A stretch of 7,659 nt of DNA from JBGPJM01 sp041485385 (lineage in GTDB: Bacteria > Planctomycetota > Phycisphaerae > Phycisphaerales > UBA1924), in the NCBI GenBank assembly GCA_041485385.1, contig JBGPJM010000228.1:1-7659 (forward strand). Direction: 5' to 3'. The position numbers were made by a program, and so were the translations under genes. Below, in pieces: positions 1-5,030 of this stretch (positions within the stretch are counted from its first letter, which is position 1; every line of letters starts with the position of its first letter). The notes below the pieces were generated by a model. The model ran no database searches and had not been told where the DNA came from. It saw only the letters and a program-made list of their open reading frames with translations.

Positions 1-1
1 C

Positions 2-514
2 GCCGATGCACGGGCCGTCACCGCAGCGATGCGCAGCCGCGCCGTGCGGATGATCGACAACGATCGCCTCTTCATCGACGGCGCCACCCGCCGCCTGACC
101 ACCAGCCACACGGGCGGCCCCGCGCTCTGCATCGCCGGGGTCGACGACCTCAACACTGGCGAGGTGCGCCCCGACCTTGCCCTCGGCGGCGTGCATGACG
201 ACATGCCCCGGATCATGCTCGCCCACACGCCCGACACCGCCGAGATCCCCGCCATCACCGGCGGCGAGGGCGCGCTCGGCCCTTCGCACCGCGTGGACCT
301 CATGCTCAGCGGCCACACCCACGGCGGCCAAGTCCGCGTCCCCTTGCTGGGCACGCCGGTCACCCTCAGCCGCTACGGCCAGAGATACGCCCACGGCCTG
401 GTGGAGGGGCCGGCCTGCCCGGTCATCATCTCCGCGGGCGTCGGCATGTCCGTCTTCCCCGTCCGCTTCGGCGTCCCGCCGGAGATCGTCGAGATCACGC
501 TCACGCGGGCCTGA
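2..514 (+). CDS. Metallophosphoesterase, YkuE/YaeI/LpxG-like (C-terminal part; 5' end outside window)
   Basis: The last 170 codons of a calcineurin-like metallophosphoesterase; the reading frame is open from base 2, so the start and the N-terminal metal motifs (DxH, GDxxD, GNHD) lie upstream. Visible signatures are L-A-H-T-P-D (His codon 224-226), typical of the YkuE/YaeI/LpxG branch, and the metal-binding G-H-T-H-G-G-Q (311-331). The C-terminal V-R-F-G-V-P-P-E-I stretch is also typical of this branch. Family members are usually membrane-associated di-metal hydrolases; some cleave UDP-2,3-diacylglucosamine in lipid A synthesis, others have unknown substrates. The substrate cannot be told from this fragment. 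The stop codon (512-514) lies inside the end of the convergent acetyltransferase gene, giving a 14-nt tail-to-tail overlap. The family call is secure; the specific function is open. Confidence 0.88.
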   Translation, partial: ADARAVTAAMRSRAVRMIDNDRLFIDGATRRLTTSHTGGPALCIAGVDDLNTGEVRPDLALGGVHDDMPRIMLAHTPDTAEIPAITGGEGALGPSHRVDLMLSGHTHGGQVRVPLLGTPVTLSRYGQRYAHGLVEGPACPVIISAGVGMSVFPVRFGVPPEIVEITLTRA

Positions 515-1151
515 GCCGCCCGGCAGCGATGTCCCACTCATCGGCCAGCACGCCCCACCCCAGCGCATCGTCGTAGCCGAGCCCATCCACCCAGCGCGCA
601 TCCTTGATGTGCAACTCCTGACGCAACCCCAGCTTCGCGGGCACGCGGCGTGACGCGGCGTTCTGCCCCGCGCAGCGGATGTGCAGCCGGCGCAGCCCCC
701 AGCCGCCCGCCGCCTGCGACGTGAAGCCCCACGTGATCAGCCCGCCGATGGCCTCGGTGCACAGCCCGCGGCTGGCCCGATCGCCGCGGATCCAGTAGCC
801 GATCTCGGCCTCCGCCGCCTCGAGGTTCATACGGTGGAGGCCCGTGCCGCCCACGACCGCGCCGTCGGCACGGTCGAAGATGCCCAGCGCGAAGTCATCG
901 GCGGTTGGCACGGTCCGTTCACGGTCGCGGCGCATGCGTTCGATGGAGAAGTACACCTCCGGAAGGTTCCGGCACTCCTTGAGCGACCAGGGCATCCACG
1001 GCAGGAGCGAGGGGCGGTCGGCGTCGAGGGCGGCCAGGAGCGACGGCGCATCGGCGTGTGCATAGAAGCGCAGCTCGAGGCGGTCCGTGCGGAACACGCT
1101 CGGAAGCGGCGAGGGAGGATGCCAAGGCTCGGGTCTGGGCGATACAGTCAT
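501..1151 (-). CDS. GNAT family N-acetyltransferase, RimJ/RimL type
   Basis: A 216-residue protein with the full GNAT fold expected of the RimJ/RimL group, which transfers acetyl from acetyl-CoA to amino groups of proteins or small molecules. The N-terminus has the typical T-D-R-L-E-L-R beta strand (22-28). Motif A runs from about 117 to 143 (E-I-G-Y-W-I, then S-R-G-L-C-T-E-A as the acetyl-CoA pyrophosphate loop). Motif B is N-A-A-S-R-R-V-P-A-K-L-G-L (164-176), matching the usual N-x-A-S-x-R-V-x-x-K-L-G. Ser127 stands where many relatives have Gly, and Cys131 where they have Ala. The ATG at 1151 was chosen because it gives a normal family length. No SD precedes it, and a GTG at codon 19 is an alternative start. 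The frame stays open far upstream, but that part is antisense to the next gene and has no family character. The substrate is unknown. Confidence 0.87.
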   Translation of the reverse strand: MTVSPRPEPWHPPSPLPSVFRTDRLELRFYAHADAPSLLAALDADRPSLLPWMPWSLKECRNLPEVYFSIERMRRDRERTVPTADDFALGIFDRADGAVVGGTGLHRMNLEAAEAEIGYWIRGDRASRGLCTEAIGGLITWGFTSQAAGGWGLRRLHIRCAGQNAASRRVPAKLGLRQELHIKDARWVDGLGYDDALGWGVLADEWDIAAGRLRPA

Positions 1152-1211
1152 TGCCGGAAGGATCGCACGGTCCCACGCTCCGTTCCACTGCATACCCGGC
1201 AATTCGCCCCC
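1152..1211. other. Divergent intergenic gap (acetyltransferase / adenylyltransferase)
   Basis: The 60 bases between the start codons of the two divergent genes must carry promoters for both, unless either is transcribed from further away. I see no SD before either ATG and no convincing -10/-35 pair on either strand. This differs from the other divergent gap (3780-3823), where TANNNT hexamers stand at the expected distance. Confidence 0.5.
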
Positions 1212-2321
1212 ATGGCAGGTCAACCGGACATCTCCCGCTACCACCGCCAGACGCTGCTGGAGGGCATCGGCGAGGATGGCCAGCAGCGACTGGCGTCCTC
1301 GCATGCGCTGCTGGTGGGGTGCGGCGCCCTGGGGTGCACCATCGCCGACCAGCTTGTACGGGCCGGCGTGGGGACACTCACGATCGTCGACCGGGACGTT
1401 GTGGAGCTGACGAACCTGCAGCGCCAGTCGCTCTTCACCGAGCGGGACGCCCGCGAGGCGCTGCCCAAGGCCGAGGCCGCGGCGGCGCGCCTGAAGTCGG
1501 TGAACTCGCAGGTCCGCGTCCGCGCGGTGGTCGACGACCTCACGCACCGCAACGCCGAAGCCATCCTCGCCAGTCCCGGCGGCACGTCCCCCAGCGTCCT
1601 CCTCGACGGCACCGACAACTTCGCCACGCGCTACCTGCTGAACGACCTCGCGGTCAGACACGGCATCCCGTTTGTCTACGGCGGCGCGGTCGCCACCCGC
1701 GGCATGTCGATGACCATCCTCCCGTCCCCGCCGGGCTCCGATCCGACCCCCTGTCTCCGCTGCATCTTCCCCGATCTTCCCGTGCCGGGCACTGCACAGA
1801 CCTGCGACACCGCGGGAATCCTCGGTCCCGTCGCAGCCATAGTCGCCTCCTGCCAGGCCGCCGACGCGATCAAGGTGCTCCTCGGCCGCGCCGATCTCTG
1901 CTCGCGGACTCTGCTCGAGTTCGATCTGTGGTCGAACGCCCGGCGTCGCATCGATCTGACGAACGCCCGCGATCCGGAGTGCCCTTGCTGCGGGGAGCGC
2001 CGGTTCGAGTTCCTGGAGGGACGGTTGGCTCAGGATGCCGCGGTGATCTGCACCCGCACCGGAGGCGGATCCGTCCAGGTGGCGCCATCGCGAGAGTCGC
2101 GTGCCGCCCCGCTCGATCTCCCGGCCCTCGCCCGGCGGCTGGCGCCCCACGGCGAGTTCACCGTGAACACGTTCCTCCTGCGGGGGACGTTCGCGCACGA
2201 ACGATCAGACTCGGCCCACCCGCTCGAACTCACCGTCTTCCGGGACGGGCGCGCCATCGTCCGCGGCACCACCGAACCGGGGTTCGCCCGCGCCGTGTAT
2301 GCGCGGTACATCGGGGAGTAG
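1212..2321 (+). CDS. ThiF/MoeB/HesA-type E1-like adenylyltransferase with extra C-terminal domain
   Basis: A 369-residue cytoplasmic E1-like enzyme. This family adenylates the C-terminal glycine of a ubiquitin-like sulfur carrier (ThiS or MoaD type) for thiamine or molybdopterin synthesis. The nucleotide-binding loop is G-C-G-A-L-G (36-41), followed by I-V-D-R-D and the arginine segment N-L-Q-R-Q (68-72). Lys86 and D-G-T-D-N (132-136) complete the ATP site. Two zinc pairs are present: C-L-R-C (181-184) and C-P-C-C (257-260, most likely Cys257 and Cys260). Cys198, just before A-G-I-L-G-P-V, matches the catalytic or persulfide cysteine position. About 100 further residues (270-369) form an additional domain ending F-R-D-G-R-A-I-V and A-R-Y-I-G, which I recall from many Firmicutes ThiF/MoeB-like proteins. 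No carrier-protein gene is nearby, so thiF and moeB cannot be separated. The ATG at 1212 lacks an SD but sits directly before the conserved R-Y-x-R-Q start motif. Confidence 0.92.
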   Translation: MAGQPDISRYHRQTLLEGIGEDGQQRLASSHALLVGCGALGCTIADQLVRAGVGTLTIVDRDVVELTNLQRQSLFTERDAREALPKAEAAAARLKSVNSQVRVRAVVDDLTHRNAEAILASPGGTSPSVLLDGTDNFATRYLLNDLAVRHGIPFVYGGAVATRGMSMTILPSPPGSDPTPCLRCIFPDLPVPGTAQTCDTAGILGPVAAIVASCQAADAIKVLLGRADLCSRTLLEFDLWSNARRRIDLTNARDPECPCCGERRFEFLEGRLAQDAAVICTRTGGGSVQVAPSRESRAAPLDLPALARRLAPHGEFTVNTFLLRGTFAHERSDSAHPLELTVFRDGRAIVRGTTEPGFARAVYARYIGE

Positions 2322-2329
2322 AGAAGTAG

Positions 2330-2350
2330 TGAGCAGCGAGCAGTGAGCAG
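2330..2350. repeat. Three-copy heptamer tandem repeat (TGAGCAG / CGAGCAG / TGAGCAG)
   Basis: Three adjacent 7-bp units at 2330-2336, 2337-2343 and 2344-2350. The middle one differs at its first base. They lie in the 54-bp gap between two convergent genes, just after the adenylyltransferase stop codon. No hairpin with a T-tract accompanies them, so this does not look like a terminator. Confidence 0.75.
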
Positions 2351-2375
2351 AAGAGGGGGCCAGCGGGTCGTCGGC

Positions 2376-3779
2376 CTATTTCTTGCTGTCTACCGGGAAT
2401 GCCGCCGGGCTCCGGTACCCGTCCTTGTCGTAGGCCCGCACGCCGAAGAAGACGTTGTCTTTGTTGATCGGGAGCGTCACCTCGGTCACCTTGCCTACAT
2501 CCTTCACGTTCAGCCAGATGGGGCTGGTGGTGTCGCGCCAAACAACCTCGTAGCCGGCCAGGTCCGGCTCGGGGCTTGGATCCCAGTTCAGGGTCGTGTC
2601 GTTCTCCAGTTTGGCGGTCAGGATGCGGGTGTTCGGCGGCGATGACGGCGCATTGGCCAGATGCACAATCGTCGCAGCGTTCAGACGGGCCACGTTTCCC
2701 AGGTACGTGGCGTCCACAAACTCGGGCACGTCCCCGTACGGCTTGCCGTTCTTCTGCGTGACGTTCTGGTGCTGGCGGTCGTAGTGCTCGTGGATGGTCG
2801 TGAAGCGAACGGCCGGGAAACCGTTGTCGTTGAATGCCAGGTGGTCGCCGCCGCGGAGGAACCGGTCCGGCCGGTTCACGACGAACGCCCGCACCGGCGC
2901 CCGCTGGACCATGCCCACCTCGTAGACGTACCGGGACAGTTCGCGGCTGGGCGAGTCACTCTCCGCCGCGAGCGTCCGAATCCTCGCCATCACCTCGGCC
3001 GGAGCATTCTTGGGAACTCCCTCCGAAAAGACCCGGATGCGGTCACGGGTCGCCACGGGCTTGCCGTCGGCGTCGTCGGGGCCGGTCGGGTCGCCGACGA
3101 TGTCGTTGCTGAGCACGCCTCGGATGCTCTCGCCGCGGCCCGAGGCCTGGGCCGCGTGGTACGCCGCTCCCAGCAGGCCCTGCTCCTCGCCAGCCGTCGC
3201 CAGGAAGACCACCGTTGCATCCAGCTTCTTGTCCGCGAGCACCCGGGCGATCTCCATCACCACCGCCGTGCCGGAGGCGTCGTCGTTGGCCCCCGGCGCA
3301 TCGGCGGTCACGTCCAGCGTCTCGCCGTTGCGGCTGTCGTAGTGCCCGACGACGTAGTACCGACGCTTGGCCGCCTCCGGCATCGTCCCGGGGAGCACGG
3401 CGACGACGTTCACCAGCGTCGCTTCCTGCGGCACGCGTGCCACCGGCGGTTGCTGGAACTCTTCGAACGAGACTTGCAGCCGCCCGCCGCCGCCCTTGGA
3501 GAACTCCTCGAACTGGCTCTTGATCCACCGTCGGGCGGCGCCGATGCCGCGGACGTCGGATGTGGTGTCCGAGAGCGTGTGGCGAGTGCCGAAGGACGCG
3601 AGCTTCTCGACGAACGACTTGGCCTTCGTATCGTCGATCTGGCTCATGACCTGGCCCGGCAGAGCCGGCGGGGTCTTGGGCAGGGTGACCAACATCGGCT
3701 CGACAGGCTGGGCGAGCGTTGAGCCGGTCGTCAGACAGAGTGCGGTGAGCGCCGCCGCGAGGGTGATCGTCTGATTCAT
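2376..3779 (-). CDS. Secreted M28 family zinc aminopeptidase-like peptidase with C-terminal Fn3-like domain
   Basis: A 467-residue exported metallopeptidase. Residues 1-23 form a Sec signal peptide with likely cleavage T-L-A|Q-P; Cys15 is not in a lipobox, so it is not a lipoprotein. The M28 co-catalytic zinc site is complete by motif: G-H-Y-D (His146, Asp148), N-D-D-A-S-G (Asp166 as bridging ligand), G-E-E (Glu198 general base, Glu199 ligand), N-D-I-V-G-D (Asp226), and a final histidine in Y-D-R-Q-H, most likely His337. Relatives remove N-terminal amino acids from peptides outside the cytoplasm. Residues of about 381-467 form an Fn3-like beta domain (L-N-W-D-P-S, then L-A-G-Y-E-V-V-W, then F-F-G-V-R-A-Y-D), probably for binding or stability. 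The ATG at 3779 gives the signal peptide directly. There is no SD, but a TANNNT hexamer lies 7 nt upstream. The peptide specificity is unknown. Confidence 0.93.
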   Translation of the reverse strand: MNQTITLAAALTALCLTTGSTLAQPVEPMLVTLPKTPPALPGQVMSQIDDTKAKSFVEKLASFGTRHTLSDTTSDVRGIGAARRWIKSQFEEFSKGGGGRLQVSFEEFQQPPVARVPQEATLVNVVAVLPGTMPEAAKRRYYVVGHYDSRNGETLDVTADAPGANDDASGTAVVMEIARVLADKKLDATVVFLATAGEEQGLLGAAYHAAQASGRGESIRGVLSNDIVGDPTGPDDADGKPVATRDRIRVFSEGVPKNAPAEVMARIRTLAAESDSPSRELSRYVYEVGMVQRAPVRAFVVNRPDRFLRGGDHLAFNDNGFPAVRFTTIHEHYDRQHQNVTQKNGKPYGDVPEFVDATYLGNVARLNAATIVHLANAPSSPPNTRILTAKLENDTTLNWDPSPEPDLAGYEVVWRDTTSPIWLNVKDVGKVTEVTLPINKDNVFFGVRAYDKDGYRSPAAFPVDSKK

Positions 3780-3786
3780 GGGGGGC

Positions 3787-3792
3787 AGTCTA
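3787..3792 (-). promoter_or_regulatory. Candidate -10 element (TAGACT) for a leaderless transcript of the M28 peptidase gene
   Basis: On the minus strand TAGACT fits the TANNNT -10 pattern and ends 7 nt before the peptidase ATG, with only G and C between. Transcription starting about 7-8 nt after the hexamer would begin at the start codon, which fits the missing SD. No TTGACA-like -35 is visible at 16-18 nt. Inference from spacing only. Confidence 0.35.
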
Positions 3793-3811
3793 CCCGGCGG
3801 TCGGCAACCGG

Positions 3812-3817
3812 TACCAT
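3812..3817 (+). promoter_or_regulatory. Candidate -10 element (TACCAT) for a leaderless transcript of the methylisocitrate lyase gene
   Basis: TACCAT fits TANNNT and ends 6 nt before the ATG at 3824, so the first transcribed base could be the A of the start codon. The gene has no SD. No clear -35 is seen. It mirrors the element serving the opposite gene in the same 44-bp gap. Confidence 0.35.
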
Positions 3818-3823
3818 TGCCGC

Positions 3824-4768
3824 ATGACCGAGCCCGCAGCCTCCCTTCCGAACGCCGCTCCTGGACTTCGCCTCCGCGCTCTGATGGACAAGGGGTGCCT
3901 CGCCGTGCCCGGAGCCTTCAACGCCCTGTGCGCCCGCGCGATCGCCCAGGCGGGGTTCGATGCCTGCTACGTGTCGGGCGCGGCGACCAGCGTCTCGGCC
4001 GGGGTGCCTGACGTGGGCCTGCTGACGCTCGAACACTTCTGCCGCATTGTCCGCGAGGTCGCCGATTCGAGCGGTCTGCCCGTGCTGGCGGACGCGGACA
4101 CAGGCTTCGGCGAGTCGGAGATGGTCCGGCGGACGGTGATCGAGTACGCCCGGGCCGGGGCCGCGGGGATGCACATCGAGGATCAGGTCTTCCCCAAGCG
4201 ATGCGGCCACCTGGAGGGGAAGAAGCTGATCCCGATCGAGCATCAGGTGGAGAAGGTCACCGGCGCGGTGAAGGCGGCTCGTGATCTGGGGGGCGGCTTT
4301 GTCGTGTGCGCCCGGACGGATGCACGGGGCGTGGAGGGACTGGACGCCGCGGTGCAGCGGGCCAAGGCGTACGTCGCGGCGGGGGCGGACATGATCTTCC
4401 CCGAGGGCCTGCAGAGCGAGGAGGAGTTCTCGCGCTTCGCCCACGCGATGGGGATCACCGGGGGAGGGGGGCGGCGGATCGCCCGGCCGGGGGTGCCGTA
4501 CCTGCTGGCGAACATGACCGAGTTCGGCAAGACCCCGCTCATTCCCCTGCCGCGGTTTGCCGCGATGGGGTATTCGTGCGTGATCTTCCCGGTGTCGCTC
4601 CTTCGGGTGGCGATGGGGGCGGTGACGCGGGCGCTGGCGATACTCAAGCAGGACGGGAGCGTCCACCGATTCATGAACGAGATGCAGACCCGCGAGGACC
4701 TGTACAAGCTCATCGGGTACACGCCGGGGAAGGAGTGGGAGTGGCCGCTCGGCCGCCGCGTGGATTGA
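3824..4768 (+). CDS. prpB: Methylisocitrate lyase-type enzyme (isocitrate lyase/PEP mutase superfamily)
   Basis: A 314-residue cytoplasmic enzyme that most resembles methylisocitrate lyase, which splits 2-methylisocitrate into pyruvate and succinate at the end of the methylcitrate cycle for propionate. The substrate-loop motif is Y-V-S-G-A-A (49-54), with Asp63 in V-P-D-V-G. The metal site is A-D-A-D-T-G (Asp90, Asp92), with His117 and Glu119 in M-H-I-E-D. The catalytic loop K-R-C-G-H (125-129, Cys127) marks a C-C lyase rather than a PEP mutase. A-R-T-D (163-166), F-P-E (192-194) and A-N-M-T-E-F-G (229-235) also match the family. About 14 residues around 209-222, glycine- and arginine-rich, look like an insertion relative to E. 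coli PrpB as I remember it. No prpC or prpD lies nearby, so a related lyase (dimethylmalate or oxaloacetate type) is possible. Start ATG 3824 has no SD. Confidence 0.85.
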   Translation: MTEPAASLPNAAPGLRLRALMDKGCLAVPGAFNALCARAIAQAGFDACYVSGAATSVSAGVPDVGLLTLEHFCRIVREVADSSGLPVLADADTGFGESEMVRRTVIEYARAGAAGMHIEDQVFPKRCGHLEGKKLIPIEHQVEKVTGAVKAARDLGGGFVVCARTDARGVEGLDAAVQRAKAYVAAGADMIFPEGLQSEEEFSRFAHAMGITGGGGRRIARPGVPYLLANMTEFGKTPLIPLPRFAAMGYSCVIFPVSLLRVAMGAVTRALAILKQDGSVHRFMNEMQTREDLYKLIGYTPGKEWEWPLGRRVD

Positions 4769-4802
4769 AGTGGTCCGGCTGGGAGCATCCCGGGTGCTGG
4801 TG

Positions 4803-4944
4803 ATTCCCGCCTGACGGGGAGCTTTTCCTGTCATGCCGGCCTGTTCGGCGTCGGATGCAGTTGTCCGGAGATTCCCGCTTGCCGATATGGATGGTCTTGG
4901 TCTGTAGGCGCGCATCCCCTACCATCCCCGCTTGAGCGGGAATG
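4803..4944. repeat. Cluster of three dispersed ATYCCCGCYTG repeats, the last within an inverted repeat
   Basis: Copies are at 4803-4813 (ATTCCCGCCTG), 4871-4881 (ATTCCCGCTTG) and 4924-4934 (ATCCCCGCTTG). The third belongs to an inverted repeat, 4923-4931 against 4936-4944, CAT-C-CCCGC / GCGGG-A-ATG, with 8 of 9 positions pairing around TTGA. A GCCG/CGGC stem (4835-4838 with 4846-4849) sits between the first two copies. The pattern recalls the short palindromic intergenic repeats common in many GC-rich genomes. No gene is seen here. Confidence 0.55.
4804..4826 (+). terminator. Candidate intrinsic terminator after the lyase gene
   Basis: Bases 4804-4809 (TTCCCG) pair with 4815-4820 (CGGGGA) as a six-pair stem with one G-U wobble and a 5-nt loop (CCTGA). 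GC and then a run of four T (4823-4826) follow. It lies 36 nt after the lyase stop codon. The T-tract is short, so efficiency is uncertain. The left arm is also one copy of the dispersed ATYCCCGCYTG repeat. Confidence 0.4.
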
Positions 4945-4968
4945 CGGTCGCGGCGCGAGCAGGTTCGC

Positions 4969-5017
4969 GGGAGGGAGGGCCGGCGGCGGGTGGGGATTTA
5001 TCTCGGCCCTCGTGGTC
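4969..5017 (+). promoter_or_regulatory. G-rich structured leader upstream of the substrate-binding protein gene
   Basis: GGG tracts at 4969-4971, 4973-4975, 4977-4979 and 4988-4990, then GGGG at 4992-4995, could form a G-quadruplex on the coding strand (loops 1, 1 and 8 nt). Bases 4975-4982 (GAGGGCCG) are also a perfect 8-bp match to the reverse complement of 5004-5011 (CGGCCCTC), allowing a GC-rich hairpin that ends 6 nt before the SD. The two folds share the third G tract, so they exclude each other. Regulation is an inference; the transcription start is unknown and I found no convincing promoter in 4769-4968. Confidence 0.35.
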
Positions 5018-5023
5018 AGGAGG
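5018..5023 (+). promoter_or_regulatory. Strong Shine-Dalgarno sequence (AGGAGG)
   Basis: A perfect AGGAGG stands 7 nt before ATG 5031. It decides the start of the substrate-binding protein over the in-frame TTG at 4932, which has no SD and would put 33 extra residues ahead of the signal peptide. It is the only strong SD seen in the window. Confidence 0.85.
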
Positions 5024-5030
5024 CGATTTC

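Noticed and set aside
681..1211. Upstream extension of the adenylyltransferase frame
   Set aside because: It is antisense to the acetyltransferase motifs and Arg/Ala-rich, with no family similarity. The conserved R-Y-x-R-Q start motif follows the ATG at 1212.
1152..2198. Long open frame upstream of the acetyltransferase ATG on the minus strand, which would make a 565-residue protein
   Set aside because: It is antisense to the clearly conserved adenylyltransferase and has the low-complexity Arg/Gly/Glu composition of a GC-rich shadow frame. GNAT homology begins only after the ATG at 1151.
2356..2390. GGCC/GGCC hairpin followed by TATTTCTT as terminator of the adenylyltransferase gene
   Set aside because: The stem has only four pairs with an 11-nt loop and a broken T-tract, and it runs into the coding end of the convergent gene. 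This is too weak to call.
2661..3722. 353-codon open frame opposite the M28 peptidase
   Set aside because: The opposite strand carries an intact signal peptide and every zinc-site motif. This frame has only Arg/Val/His-rich composition without recognisable motifs.
3735..3779. Lipoprotein signal in the M28 peptidase (Cys15)
   Set aside because: The residue before Cys15 is Leu rather than Gly, Ala or Ser, and a good type I cleavage site follows at T-L-A|Q.
3776..4915. 379-codon open frame on the minus strand opposite the lyase
   Set aside because: It is the shadow of a gene with complete catalytic motifs, and it is rich in Arg, His and Pro with no domain I recognise.
4803..4944. CRISPR-like array made of the ATYCCCGCYTG repeats
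   Set aside because: Units are only 11 bp with unequal spacing (68 and 53 bp) and no cas genes are nearby. A palindromic intergenic repeat is a better explanation.
4932..5030. TTG at 4932 as start of the substrate-binding protein
   Set aside because: It has no SD and lies in the loop of an inverted repeat. It would place 33 polar residues before the signal peptide, whereas ATG 5031 has a perfect AGGAGG.
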